Source: Dactylorhiza incarnata
Taxonomy: Eukaryota; Streptophyta; Magnoliopsida; Asparagales; Orchidaceae
Length of the DNA stretch: 64,000 nt
Assembly (NCBI GenBank): GCA_033032865.1
Contig: JAWHQI010000503.1
Location: 124,001-188,000 of the forward strand
Reading direction: 5' to 3'
Below, one piece after another: positions 32,600 through 43,575 of the stretch. Below the pieces are notes generated by a model that saw only the letters and a list, made by a program, of their open reading frames with translations, was not told the DNA's origin and made no database searches. The position numbers and the translations under genes were made by a program. How positions within the stretch are numbered: position 1 is the first letter of the stretch; the number at the start of each line of letters is the position of its first letter.

Positions 32600-33356
32600 T
32601 GTACAACCCCATATTTGTCGAGTGGGCCCCTAGGTCCAAAAAGGGTCAAGAGGCAAGATCCATGTCAGGCAGAGCACTCGCCCAGGCCAGAAGAGGCAGG
32701 GGAGCCTCCGGGCGAGTGCGAGTCCCATCCGCAAGGCACTCGCCCGTTCAGAAAGGCGAGTGCGCTGAAGGCCAGGCGAGTATGGGCGGAGTCCCACTCG
32801 GCAAGCTGGCCAGGTATTAGGCAAGTGGTGCCTCCATGGGCCACTCGCCCGGTGGAATCTAGTGAGCGAGAAGCCTGGCGAGTGGTGAATTCACTGACCA
32901 CTCGCCCAGAAGGCTCTGAGGGGAAAATACCTAGTTACCCTTCATGGGCTGCCAATAGCCCTTCATAACAGCGGAGTTAGGCTGTTAGCAGACCAATTTG
33001 GGGTGCGATTAGTAAAACCAAAAGGCGGATTCATGTTATTTGCAGACCAGCCTAGAGAATCTATAAATAGACCCTTAAGGGCACCTTGGAGGAGATCTAA
33101 TCTTTTAGGCTCTCTCCTCCTATGCAAGTTTGGTTGACTGCTAGTGCCCTCCAAGGTGCCCGACTGAACATTGGTTTGGGAGGGGTAGCTCTTTAAGATC
33201 TTCCGGGTGTGTGGCGGGACCTCCTCGTTACAGCCTTGAGTCTGGTCTGATTTCTTCACCCACAGTCAAGAGCGTAAGTGAGGAATAAGTAGGTGTGGGC
33301 TACACCCCCCAGTGGGTCCGAACTCAAAGTGACTGGTTGCCGGTTTCAACACTGAG
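32595..33356. mobile_element. Solo LTR (752 bp), TSD CTGAG
   Basis: TGTACAACCCC (32600) to GGTTTCAACA (33351), flanked by CTGAG on both sides (32595-32599 and 33352-33356). CTATAAATAGACCC near 33060 is a TATA box in plus orientation. Positions 32668-32905 are packed with GGCGAGTG and CACTCGCC motifs in both orientations (about ten). No PBS or coding region remains. The family was not identified. Confidence 0.9.
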
Positions 33357-35559
33357 GACTGCGGAAGGAGTATGTTCCGTTTATTACCTTGGTGCTAGGA
33401 TGGGATACTCAACCCTCATTATTAGAGCTAGAGAACCTGCTGTCATCACAGGAGAGCTTGGCAAAGCAGATGGCAGACATGTCTGTCTCAGGGGGAGATA
33501 ACGAGGTGTTGTTCTCAGGAAGGAAGAAGTCCTAGGATAAGAAGAAGAAGAACTCCAGAGATGGACCCTCAATGTCCTCTCAAGGAGATAGAGGGAAGTT
33601 CCTTCCTGCTCGCAATGAGAAGGGGAGATCTCTTTGTTATGCATGTAAGAAGTACGGGCACATGGAAAAGGATTGCCGGTCAAACCTAAAGGACGGTCAC
33701 GTTGCTGAGAAGGAAGGATGCCACTGGAGAGGTGGAGCGAGAGGTGGAGGTCACCAGGGTGGTGAAGGCGAAGACAACTGCTTCCTGGCTGAGATGACTG
33801 CAATGCCAACCGACGTCTTAGCCTCCATCAATTTCGAGAACGACTGGATTGTGGATTCCGGTTGCGGGCACCATCTCACTGGAGATGTGTCGAAGTTTGC
33901 CTCTCTAAAGGCATATGGAGGGACGGATGCAATCATCACTGCTGATGATACGGTTCATCCAGTTGAGCAAGAAGGGATGGTATCCCTTGGAAGTGAAGAG
34001 AAGTCTATGACACTGAAGAGTGTGTATCATGTGTCGGGCATGTAGAAGAATCTGTTCTCTGTTGCAAATGCAGTGGATGCAGGATACCACGTGCTGTTTG
34101 GACCAAAAGAGGTGAAGTTTCTAAAGAACTTGTCTTCTGTTGATGCCGATATCACGCTCACCGGGAGAAGGGTGAAGGATTTGTATGTTCTTTCTGCAAA
34201 TGTCTATGTTGATAAGCTGAAGACAAACGACAGCGCTGCGATCTAGTATGAGAGGCTAGGTCATGTGGGGATGGACAAGCTGAAGATGATGGCTGCAAAG
34301 GGCCTGGTGAATGGTCTGCCTAATCTCTCTTGCTGCGGCGATGGCCATGTGTGTGAGGGCTGTTAATATGGAAAGTCACATCGACTTCCGTTTGAAAAGT
34401 CTGAGACCAGGTGTAAGGCACCTCTCGAGTGTGTGCATGCTGATGTGATGGGGTCGTGCGCCACCCTTATTTATGGAGGAAATAAGTATGCGTTGGTTCT
34501 GGTGGATGACTACACCCGATACACGTGGGTATATTTTTTGAAGGAGAAATCAGAAGTGTTTGTGAAGTTCCAGGAGTGGAAGGAACTAGTGGAGGGGAGG
34601 CTGAACCTGAGGATTAAGAAGCTAAGAAGTGATAATGGGGGGGGGGGGGTTACCTCTAACGAGTTTGCTTATTTCTGCAGGAAATTCGGCATTCGGCGAG
34701 ATCTCTCTTGTGCTCATACCCCTCAGCAAAATGGGGTCGCTGTGAGGAAGATCCGCCATCTGGTGGAGAATACTAGGAGTTGGCTACATGCCAAAGGGAT
34801 TCCCAAGGCCTTGTGGGCGGAGGGAATGACGTGCGCAACTCACGTGATCAACCGTCTACCTCTGAGTCCTAATATGATGGTGTCTCCACCCCAGCTCATG
34901 TTCGGGGAGAAGCCAAATGTGGGTCAGATGAGAGTTTTTGGCTCTACCTGCTTCGTGCACGTTCCGGAAGCTCAGAGAACCAAGCTGGAGCCGAAAGCAC
35001 GGAAGTGTGTTTTTATCGGCTATGATGAGCGGAAGAAGGGTTGGAAGTGCATGGATCCGCAGACTCACAAGTTTATCATCTCGCGCAACGTAGTGTTTGA
35101 TGAACTGATCTCGTATCAGGGAGTCTCTTCTATGGTGCTGCCGGAGAGTGGAAGTTCAAGCAGGAGTGAATAAAGAGTCACTGAGGACTCTATTGTGAAG
35201 TTGGAGCTATCTCCAAGTGCTCTATCGCCATCCATCTCAGGAGGAGCTTCAAGTTCGAGAAACAGGGGGAGCATTGCTCCAAGATATGTTGGAAGAAGAG
35301 CTGTAAAGGAGGAGTCTATCAGAGTGGTAGAGAGTGGCCAAGCCTTGAGGAGGTCGAAGCGGACCATCGTCCCTCCTGCTAGCTATAAGGAGGGGAACTG
35401 TAAGTTTGGTCTCTTGCTTCTTCGCAGGACCACTAGACGAGAGGGAACCTGCCCGCTTTGAAGATGTTGTTGGCACTAAGGAGTGGGGCGTGGCCATTGA
35501 TGAGGAGATGGAGGCCTTAGAGAAGAATGAGAAATATGACCTTGTTCCCATGGTGGAGG
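33357..35559 (+). pseudogene. copia gag (end), protease, integrase
   Basis: Gag resumes (RKEYVPFI, SLLELENLLSSQESLAKQM). The CCHC knuckle CYACKKYGHMEKDC is at about 33640, and protease WIVDSGCGHHLTGD at about 33850 is intact. GAG-pre-integrase YERLGHVGMDKLKMM has stops nearby (about 34046, 34244, 34366). Integrase has ADVMGSC and DDYTRYTWVYFLKEK. The GGEF motif after the second catalytic Asp is replaced by a run of 13 G (34637-34649). The catalytic Glu of QQNGVAERK is Val (QQNGVAVRK). The RT lead-in (FAGPLDEREPARFE) is frameshifted near 35400 and is cut at 35559 by the next insertion. Confidence 0.9.
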
Positions 35560-36442
35560 TGTCACAACCCGCATTTTCCCGATATATTTTACGTATTATC
35601 AGAGTTGGGGAAAATGCACGTCATGATGTCACGTCATGCAGGGGACAACTGCAGACGCTCAGGCAAACACTCTTTACGAACATTCATACAAAATGTAGGT
35701 ATCTTTAAGTCAAAAGACAATTTGAGCTTCTTTTAGGTTTGGATCGTGTCCCTCGCTCCAGTGGAATAATTAGTCCACAAATAGAAAATATACGTACGCG
35801 GCGGAAATATAGATTCATTTACCCTATATAAGCATGAAGACCAAGTCTGTCTTCAAGAATAGCACATGCCTAGAATTATTATATATATATAAGAAAATAC
35901 TTAGCACGATTTCACAATAGATGTTACAAAATAAGAAAAATTATGCTATGCAATCGTTACAAAAAGTACCTCATCTAATTTAACAAGATACACATTTCCC
36001 AAAGAGCAACTGCTGTCTACCTCAAGGGTAGTACAAAATAGTAGATTCGTGCAAGTCTACTAATACAAAAAGAGAAGAAACCTTATGGGCTTCTACCACT
36101 TACTTATGCCCACAAGGTGACACCAGAGAGAAAAACCTCTAGTGATGGCTCCTCACAAGCAGGGAAGAAGGAGCCTCTACCGGGGACCAAAAGCGTAGCT
36201 CTACCACTTGCCGCATTTACTGACCGGAGCCTGAACCTGAACCTGGGGCATTCAAGAGAACATAATGCCTTAGCCCAAAAGAGAGCAAGTAACAACAATA
36301 ATAATAACAACCTTAAATAACAGGAGTAATATGCGGTCAGGAGTAAAGCACAGAAGTGGCAAAGCCAATTAACAGAGTTCATACATGCGAAGAAAAGTAA
36401 CCAAACTCTACCAAATTGCTTGCATGATAAGTTGAAAAGAAG

Positions 36443-36740
36443 GAATGTGGTGGGGGCATGATACATCCACCCACACTCCAGCCTACAAGTCCACTGTGGT
36501 TGGGGCCTGACATACCACCCACACTCCAGTATAAAAGAAACCACTGTGGTGGGGGCCTAAAATATCACCCACACTCCAGTATAAGAGAAGCCACTGTGGT
36601 GGGGGCCTGAAATACCACCCACACTTGAGTATATAAGAAGCCACTATGGTGGGGGACTGAAATACCACCCACACTCCAATATATAAGAAGCCACTGTGGC
36701 GGGGGTCTGAAACACCACCCACACTCCAATATAAAGAAGA
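36443..36740. repeat. 50-bp minisatellite, about 6 copies, in the gypsy solo LTR
   Basis: CCACTGTGGTGGGGGCCTGA recurs at 36491, 36541, 36591, 36641 and 36691 with a more degenerate unit before. The period is 50 bp, and each unit carries GTGGTGGG and CACCCACAC arms. Confidence 0.9.
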
Positions 36741-37254
36741 ACATTATTTCAATTTATACTTATCAGCAAGTTACTTGGTTTGACATTTCTTTTTTTTCTA
36801 TGGTGGCAAACCAGGCCAAGACAAACAAATCATAAGGTAATTCTTACCTTGGGATAACCAAAGAAGTACTTCCAAACAGCTGGAAAAGTCAGTATAATAA
36901 CTGAAAGAATTTACAATATTACAAGAAGAGTCAAGAGGAATCAAAAGGGAATATTTCCCACTATACGACCATAAAGACTAAAAAAAATGAGTAACTTCCT
37001 AATTACTAGGCTTAATAAACCAATAAAAAGGTCTCAAGATAAAACAGTCAGAATAACCCCTAAGATCAGTTCACGACAACAACTAATCATAAACATAGCA
37101 ACGTTCGACAAAGGGACGTCACAAAACATAGGGTTTACGAAACACCCCAAAGGAAACAAAATCCTTAACATCCCAGACCACCTAACGGAGTTTTTGGGGT
37201 GACACGGGAATGATGAAGAAGGATTACAACTAAAAATACATCTCCCAAAAGAAA

Positions 37255-37425
37255 ATCGGCAAGGGCTCCCGTCGATCGACGGGACGGCCTGCCAATCGAC
37301 GGGAAGGCCTGCCGATCGACGGGAAGGCCTGTCGATCGACCGGAAAGGCCCACCGATCGACAATCTACAGGCGGTCTCGCCGATCGACAATCTACGGGCG
37401 GTCCCGCCGATCAACGGGATGTCCC
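37255..37425. repeat. GATCGACGGG cluster, 20- to 27-bp tandem units
   Basis: CCGATCGACGGGAAGGCCTG-type units of 20-21 bp, then 27-bp units (GATCGACAATCTAC and GGCGGTC), seven copies in all. The core CGTCGATCGACG is self-complementary. This is the CpG-densest part of the solo LTR. Confidence 0.85.
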
Positions 37426-37687
37426 ACTCTCCGTCAATTATGACTTTGGCGCTCCAGTTCCGCTGATTTAACACCTAAACCCACTCCCAAGCCGTCAAGG
37501 AAAGTGACACAGCTGCTCCAAACCCTTCTAACAGGAAAAGAATTAAAAGCTTAAAAAATAAAACTTTAAGAGTGAAAATAATAATAAATAGAATAATAAT
37601 AATAAACATGACCCAACTTGGTCAAAAACAAAGAAGAAAGCTGACGGAGGAGTAGAGGAGACGAAAATTCTGGGGCGTTACAGGAGG

Positions 37688-39105
37688 GCATCAAACCTGT
37701 CACCTGCAAGTGGGTGTACAAGGTTAAGAAGAAAGCTGACGGAGGAGTAGAGCGGTACAAGGATAGGCTTGTCGCTCGAGGTTTCTCACAAACCTATGGA
37801 GAGGACTACGAGGAGACGTTTAGTCCTGTGATGAAGATGACGTCAGTGAGGACGGTCATTGCTCTGGCAGCATGCCAAGGGTGGAAGTTGTGGCAACTTG
37901 ATGTGAAGAATGCGTTCTTGTATGGAAAGATTGACAATGACATATTCATGGTGCAACCACCTGGATACGTGTCCAAGTCTCAGCCACATCATGTGTGCAA
38001 GTTGAAGAAGACCCTCTACGGGTTGAAACAGGCACCTAGAACCTGGTATGAGAAGATTGCAGAGTATTTGCTGTTTTGTGGTTATGATGCCTCAGACTCT
38101 AGCATATTTGTGAAGAAGAGTGGAGATCTTCATGTACTGGTGATGCTGTATGTCGAAGACATGATTGTGACCAGGAACAATAATGAAGAGGTCGTGACGC
38201 TAAGACAACAGTTATCCATTCATTTTGAGATGAAGGATCTTGGTGAAGTGCACCATTTCCTTGGACTTCAAGTAAAGAAGAGAAGTGGCTGGTTGTTCAT
38301 CTCTCAGAGGACTTATGCAGAGAAGATCGTCGAGAGATTCGGCATGAAGGAGAGGAAGAGCAGCTCTGTTCCACTGGTGGTTGGGTTGAAGCTTCGGAAG
38401 GAAGAAGGGAGGATTCTTCTTGATCCGAAGGTCTTTCGGGCACTAATGGGGAGTCTTATCTACCTGACTATCACGAGACTGGACATTGCTTTTGCTGTCG
38501 GCCAAGTAAGTCGGTATATGCAGGAGCCACGGAAGCCTAATCTGGAGGCAGCTAAAGGAATTCTGATGTTCGTGAAGAGCACCCTTGAGATGGGGTTGAT
38601 CTATGAACAAAAGGCTGACTTCAAGCTACACAGGTACACAGATGCAGACTACGGGGGTGACGCTGATGATCGCAAGTCGACATCAAGTTACGTGTTTTTA
38701 TGTGGAGTTGCTGCTATCTCGTGGTGTAGTAAGAAACAAGATTATATTTCCCTTTCCACCATTGAAGCTGAGTACAAGACGTCGTGCTTAGTAGCCCAAG
38801 AGTATGTCTGGATGAGGAGGCTGGTGGAAGATGTGGAAGAGAAGGTCAGTGGACCTACTATTCTTCACGGTGACAATGAGAGCACCTTGAAATTGGTAAC
38901 CAACCTAGTGTGTCACGCAAGAACAAAACATATTGATATCGAGCATCACTTCATCAGAGAGAAGGTGTTGGGTGGCTTGATCGTGGTGGAGCATGTGCGG
39001 AGCGAAGACAACATTGCGGATATATTCACAAAGCCTCTGTCTGCGGGTCCGTTCAGGAAGCTTAACTCGCTGCACGGAGTTGTTGACGGAGCTCACTTCA
39101 AGGGG
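37688..39105 (+). pseudogene. copia reverse transcriptase and RNase H, active site mutated
   Basis: Nearly uninterrupted frame. RT: PVTCKWVYKVKKKADGG, ERYKDRLVARGFSQTYGEDY, WQLDVKNAFLYGKIDND and KKTLYGLKQAPRTWYEKI. The catalytic box reads LYVEDMIV where family members have YVDD, so one metal-binding Asp is Glu. RNase H: GSLIYLTITRLDIAFAVGQ, TDADYGGDADDRKSTSSYVF, STIEAEYKTS, HGDNESTLKLV and ARTKHIDIEHHFIREKV. The C-terminus (GGC, stop) ends at the 3' LTR boundary, and the GGGGGGG run there is the likely polypurine tract. Confidence 0.9.
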
Positions 39106-39108
39106 GGG

Positions 39109-39668
39109 TGTTAAAATTGTGAAGTGAGCTAGCGCCGACGCTAACTCAACTTCCAAGTGGTGCCTCCCGGATCTATAAATAGGGGGCCAATCCCCCTGTA
39201 AAGAATATCAGAGAGAACTAGAGACTTGAGCGGTCTCAATTTGGCGGTCACAATTACAGCGAACTCGGAGTGAGTTCGACATGCGACCGAGAGCAGGTTT
39301 CTTGAGTGTGGGAGACCGCGAGCTAGCGCGGGCGCTAGTAGGTAGTGCAGGCGGTAGTGGAGAAGTTGTCTGGCGGTCTGAATCAGCGGTCTCGTCTGTG
39401 GAGTGTCGAACAGCGAGCTCGTGAGACTGTGAGCTAGCGCGGGTGCTAGCGATACCACCGACGCTAGTGAAGAGGTGGAGAAGCGGACATCTGTTCGCGA
39501 CAAGTTGTTTTTTGTTGTATTCGGTTGTTGTAAATCAAGTTGTATGCAACTGTATTCAGTCTTCTCTCTTGTAATTGCTGTAACTTTTTTGTCAAGTAAT
39601 AAAGAGGTGTTTTTTGTTCATTCTTGGTGTGCTTGTCTCAGTGTTCCATAGATCTTGAAAATTTCACA
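39109..39668 (+). repeat. 3' LTR (560 bp)
   Basis: TGTTAAAATTGTGAAG to GAAAATTTCACA, followed by TSD AAGAC. The TATA box TATAAATAGG is near 39172. Confidence 0.93.
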
Positions 39669-39673
39669 AAGAC

Positions 39674-40880
39674 TTCTCTATGATTCGCTGGAATATATAT
39701 TGGAGAGAACACTTGAAATAGACAATTTAACATCAGGACTCACACTGAGATAGATTTGCATTTGATAAATCTCCATTTTGAAAAACGGTACGAGAGTAGA
39801 TATGTGTTTGATAAATCTCTACTTTGAAACTCAATTTTAGCTCTCTTTCTCATTGTCACAGGCTAGGTTATGTTATTTCTACGTCAACATATATTCTTGT
39901 TGCGGATCACTCAGCACTCTCCCAGCTCGGAAAATCGAACCGTCTAAGCTCGAGAGTGAGTCAAGCGTTCAAACAGTTAAAAGAGAACCAACAACAGAGA
40001 CAGCAAGACTTAACGTGGAAAAACCCGAAAGGGAAAAAACAACGGGGTCGGTTTGGTGCTGACCAAATCCACTAGTTTGCTTGAGGTTATAAGTGTTAGA
40101 ATATTCGAGAGGGTGATAGGCCACCGCTCTAATTACAATTACTTGAAGGTAAGAAGGATGCAGAGTCTCACTCAGTGCTCGTAGGAGCGGATTCTAAAGC
40201 AGACACTTGAATAGACACTTGAGTAGGCATTTGAGGAGGCACTATGCAGAGCAAAATCCACCCTTTTGCAAGAGAGCGAGGGGGCGAGCGGAGTGAACAC
40301 TTAAGCAAAGTGATCACTCGAGCCAGAGAGTAAGGGACTTCCAAGTCTTCGCTGGAAAACCTTCAGAGTTTCAAGTCTTCACCGGAAAACCTTCAGAACT
40401 CTTTTATTTCTTCTTGATTGTTTGTCTTCAAATGAAGGCATATTCCCTTTTATAGTTTTTTTTGAGGGGCGCATTGGTAATTGCGTTGTCTTGGAGCTTG
40501 AACCGGCGAATGAGGTTCCGATTCGAGTCACCTGGATCACCAATTTTCAGAAAAGACGTTGATGCCCCCCGGGTGATTCGGGCGGCCCGACCGGATTGGC
40601 CGACGAGGTGGCGGCAGCAGGAGGGTGGCGACGGCGGTCGGCGCCAACGTGCGTGCACTCGCGCGCCGGGCGCGTGTGCTAGCCCCGTTCGCGCACTGTC
40701 TGCACACGCGATGGTTGCGCGATGGTCTTTCATTAGAGTTATATGCTTTTATTTGTTATGTAGACTTGATGACATTTTTGAGATTATTGAGATGCTTTTT
40801 CATTTGAGTTCTATAAGTTGTTCTCACTTCATTGCAAGATTGATCGCGCAGGTTTGTTGTTTGTACGTGGTGCAGAGAAA
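39674..40880. other. Unassigned LTR-like sequence
   Basis: No supported gene. GATTTGCATTTGATAAATCTC and GATATGTGTTTGATAAATCT near 39750 and 39800 form a two-copy repeat. From 39900, ACTCAGCACTCTCCCAGCTC and TTAACGTGGAAAAACCC look like a degenerate copia (Sirevirus-type) LTR. Positions 40560-40700 are very GC-rich (GGGCGGCCCGACCGG, TCGCGCGCCGGGCGCG). It may include the left LTR of the gypsy relic whose tandem arrays begin at 40889. Confidence 0.4.
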
Positions 40881-40888
40881 CTTTCGTC

Positions 40889-41225
40889 TGCCCTTATCAG
40901 AGGGCGTAGAGGGTCTGGAGTCCGCCCTTACCAGAGAGCATTGCGGGACCAGAGTTCGCTCTTACCAGAGGGCGTGGATGGATCGGTACCCCTCTTACTA
41001 GAGGGTATAGAGGGATCATAATTTGATGTTACCAGAGGGCATAAAGGGATATGAATCTGCTTTTACCAGAGGGCGTAGAGGGATCAGAAATCCGCTCTAA
41101 ACAGAGGGGTAGAGGGATCAGAATCCGCTCTTACCATAGGGCGTATAGGGATCTTCGCTCTTACCTTAGGGCATAGAGGGATCCGAATCCGCTCTTACCA
41201 TATGGCGTAGAGGAACCTTTGCTCG
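40889..41225. repeat. About 40-bp tandem repeat (left part of a split array)
   Basis: CGCTCTTACCAGAGGGCGTA followed by GAGGGATCAGAATC repeats about nine times with variation. The same motif recurs to the right of two inserted elements at 51530-51728 and 58352-58370, so this was once one continuous array. Confidence 0.88.
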
Positions 41226-41612
41226 CTCTTAATGATGGTGAGTTTTCCACTTGTTGGTGACACCAAAGGGTCGTGGCTCGGGCGAGCTTCCTACTCGACG
41301 CTAGGGGGCATCAGAGATCATCACTCAATTAGGACGTACAAGAACCTTTGTTCACTCTTACCAGTTGTGAGCTTTCCACTTGGTGTAATCAACAGAGGGG
41401 TCGTGGCTCTGGTGATCTTCCTGCTCGCCGCGAGGGGGCGTCGAAGACCGTCACTCAATTAGGGCATAGTGGAACATTTGTTCTCACTTACCAGTTGTGA
41501 GCTTTCCAATTGGTGTCGGCACCAGAGGTTCGTGGCTCTGGTGAGCTTCCTGCTTGACCGATAGGGCGTCGGAGATCGTCACTCAGTTAGGCCGCAGAGG
41601 AAGCTTTGTTTG
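41226..41612. repeat. About 126-bp tandem repeat (left part)
   Basis: Units are anchored by GTGAGCTTTCCACTTGGTG at about 41236, 41367 and 41499, then a GAGCTTCCTGCTCGACG-type segment. A fourth unit lies at about 51410, on the far side of the Sirevirus-like insertion. The array ends at the TSD GTTTG (41608-41612). Confidence 0.88.
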
Positions 41613-43079
41613 TGAAAGTATCTAGTTGCGGCCTAAATCACCTAGAGGGGTGGGGGTGAATAGGTGGATTCTATGTCTTTTCGCGGAATTAAAAACTTAG
41701 AAATCAAAGCACATGGAATCCAAAAGAGCACAGCACAACACAGAGAATTATAGTGGTTCCCCGATCTTGGGTAGTCCACTTTCCCGCCTCGCCTACCTAG
41801 CACTCCAAGGCTAGATTCGGCTACTTCACCAAACTCGGATCAATCAAATCCTACTACTCGGAGTACACAACTCCTACAAGCTCGGAGAACAAACTCTCCT
41901 ACAAACTCGGAAGGAAAACTTCCTACAAACTCGGAGACAACGCTCCTACAACTCGGAGTATAACTCCTACAACTTGGAAGCAAGCTTCCTACAAGAATAT
42001 TGTAAAGAAATCTTACAAAATCTTTGATTGAGAAACAATCTACTTAGGAACTCTTGGAGGAGTCCTTTTCTTCAGATCTGATCTGAGAAGGCCCTTTGAT
42101 TAAATCGAAAAGATCTTCAATATTGAGAGCAGCAACTTGATCAAAGGCCTTCTTATCTGAGAAATCTTTAGCAGCACTGAAGAACGAGTCTTGAGCGGCG
42201 CACAAGTTAGATCTCAGAAAACTTTTCCAGCGAGAGAGGAAGAAGACGTCTGGGTTCTTCTTTTTCTCTTCTTAACAATCGAGAGATATCTTGTATTTGC
42301 CCTAAAAGAGAAGACTATTTATAGGGAAATCTCCAACGGCTCGGGCGACAGACAAGGAGGGGTCGCCACGTGTACTGTACATGTCGGTCAACCCTAATTT
42401 TGGAAAACGAAACTGAAATTTGAAATCCGTCTGTCCGTCATTCGTCGAGACTTCACGTGAACATTCGACGAATTGACTTAGCCACAGAAAAACACTGAAC
42501 AACCCGTGAAAAACACATTCTGTTTTCATTTGTCGGGATTCGTCGAGAGTTCACGAGAACATTCGACGAATGGACTTAGCTGCAGATTTTTCTTCACAAG
42601 ACTGTCTTTTTGACTTCTGTCTGGATTCGTCGAGATTCGTCGGGAGTTCACGTGACATCTCGACGAATTGACTTAGCCACAGAAATTTCTTCTTCAGACT
42701 GGAAATTTGGTTTCTGTCTGGATTCGTCGAGATTCGTCGGGAGTTCACGTGACATCTCGACGAATTGACTCAGCAAAAATTTCTTTTCTTTTCCTGAAAA
42801 CCTGCTCCACTCCTCAAGCTTGAAAACCTTCAGTTATGAGTATATGAAGTACACCCCCAAAGAGAGATTACACATGGACCAACACTTTGTTCTACACAAT
42901 GAGGGATTACACTGTTTAGAACTGTGTTTGGTGATCCATTGCAACCTGACTTTGGTGTGCACTTAGCATTAAGACCTGCAAACACATAACTAGAGAACAA
43001 CATCAAATACATCTCAATTCAACTTAGTTCACAGGAACACTTCTTCAAATCAAGGTAATTGTAGCTACAATACCCAACA
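41613..43079 (-). repeat. LTR 1 (1467 bp)
   Basis: On the minus strand TGTTGGGTATTG to AGATACTTTCA. The segment CCTATTCACCCCCACCCCTC near its minus-strand 3' end has a shorter G/C run than in the other two LTRs. GATTCGTCGAGATTCGTCGG and CATCTCGACGAATTGACT blocks at 42430-42770 form imperfect inverted and tandem repeats. Confidence 0.92.
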
Positions 43080-43430
43080 ATCTCCCCCTATTTGAAGAAG
43101 TCAGAACCTATGTACTGAGTTGAATTGCACTTAAATAAATATATATCAAATAGATAAGGAGAGTTAAAAACTTAACTTTTTCAACTTTCTCTCCCTTTCA
43201 ACTTTGTCTTTCAACTTTGCCAATTATAACTTTGTCAATTCCTCCCAACATCAAACTCTCTTGCAAATTCAACTTTTCTCCCCCTTTCTTGCTACTTCAG
43301 ATAGGGAAGAAAAAGCATGAGATCTCAAGGCTCCCCCTCAGCAACTGCATAGGAGTACACATTTGGGAGTATATGTAGAATCAGCTCGCCCTCAATCTTT
43401 TCTCCCCCTTAGTCTTATCTCCCCCTTAGA
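43080..43430 (-). promoter_or_regulatory. Multiplied polypurine tracts
   Basis: On the minus strand AGGGGGAG-type tracts occur at 43081-43093 (adjacent to the LTR), about 43276, 43330, 43400 and 43418. Repeated polypurine tracts upstream of the 3' LTR are characteristic of Sireviruses. The first is the probable plus-strand primer. The second copy has the same set at 47248-47597. Confidence 0.8.
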
Positions 43431-43575
43431 GTTTCAGTGTCTGGACTGATTTCCTAAGCTTTTCAGCAACCATACTATATTTCTTCTATGTTTTGGTAAT
43501 GTACCATGAACATCCACTTGTCCAAATGCCTGATTAGAGTTTTGGTTGGCCTTTGGACATACCTGCAAACACAGA

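Larger units (their letters stand above)
35555..37687. mobile_element. Ty3/gypsy-type solo LTR (2123 bp), TSD GGAGG
   Basis: TGTCACAACCCGC (35560) to CTGGGGCGTTACA (37682), flanked by GGAGG on both sides. The near-inverted ends TGTCACAACCC and GGGGCGTTACA resemble plant chromovirus (Del/Tekay) LTRs. It contains a 50-bp minisatellite and a CG-rich cluster of repeats. No PBS, gag or pol was found, so it is a solo LTR. Confidence 0.87.
31439..39673 (+). mobile_element. Ty1/copia retrotransposon with AAGAC TSD, two nested solo LTRs
   Basis: A perfect AAGAC duplication flanks 31444-39668. The order is LTR (31444-32064), iMet PBS, gag, protease, integrase, RT, RNase H, LTR (39109-39668). It is the same family as the minus-strand copy at 51729-58351, with closely similar protein throughout. 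Nested insertions at 32600-33351 and 35560-37682 each have their own TSD. Integrase and RT active-site changes and many stops show it is long dead. Confidence 0.92.

Noticed and set aside
40462..41001. 179-codon plus-strand ORF in a GC-rich stretch
   Set aside because: Low-complexity composition, runs into the tandem array, and has no recognisable domain.
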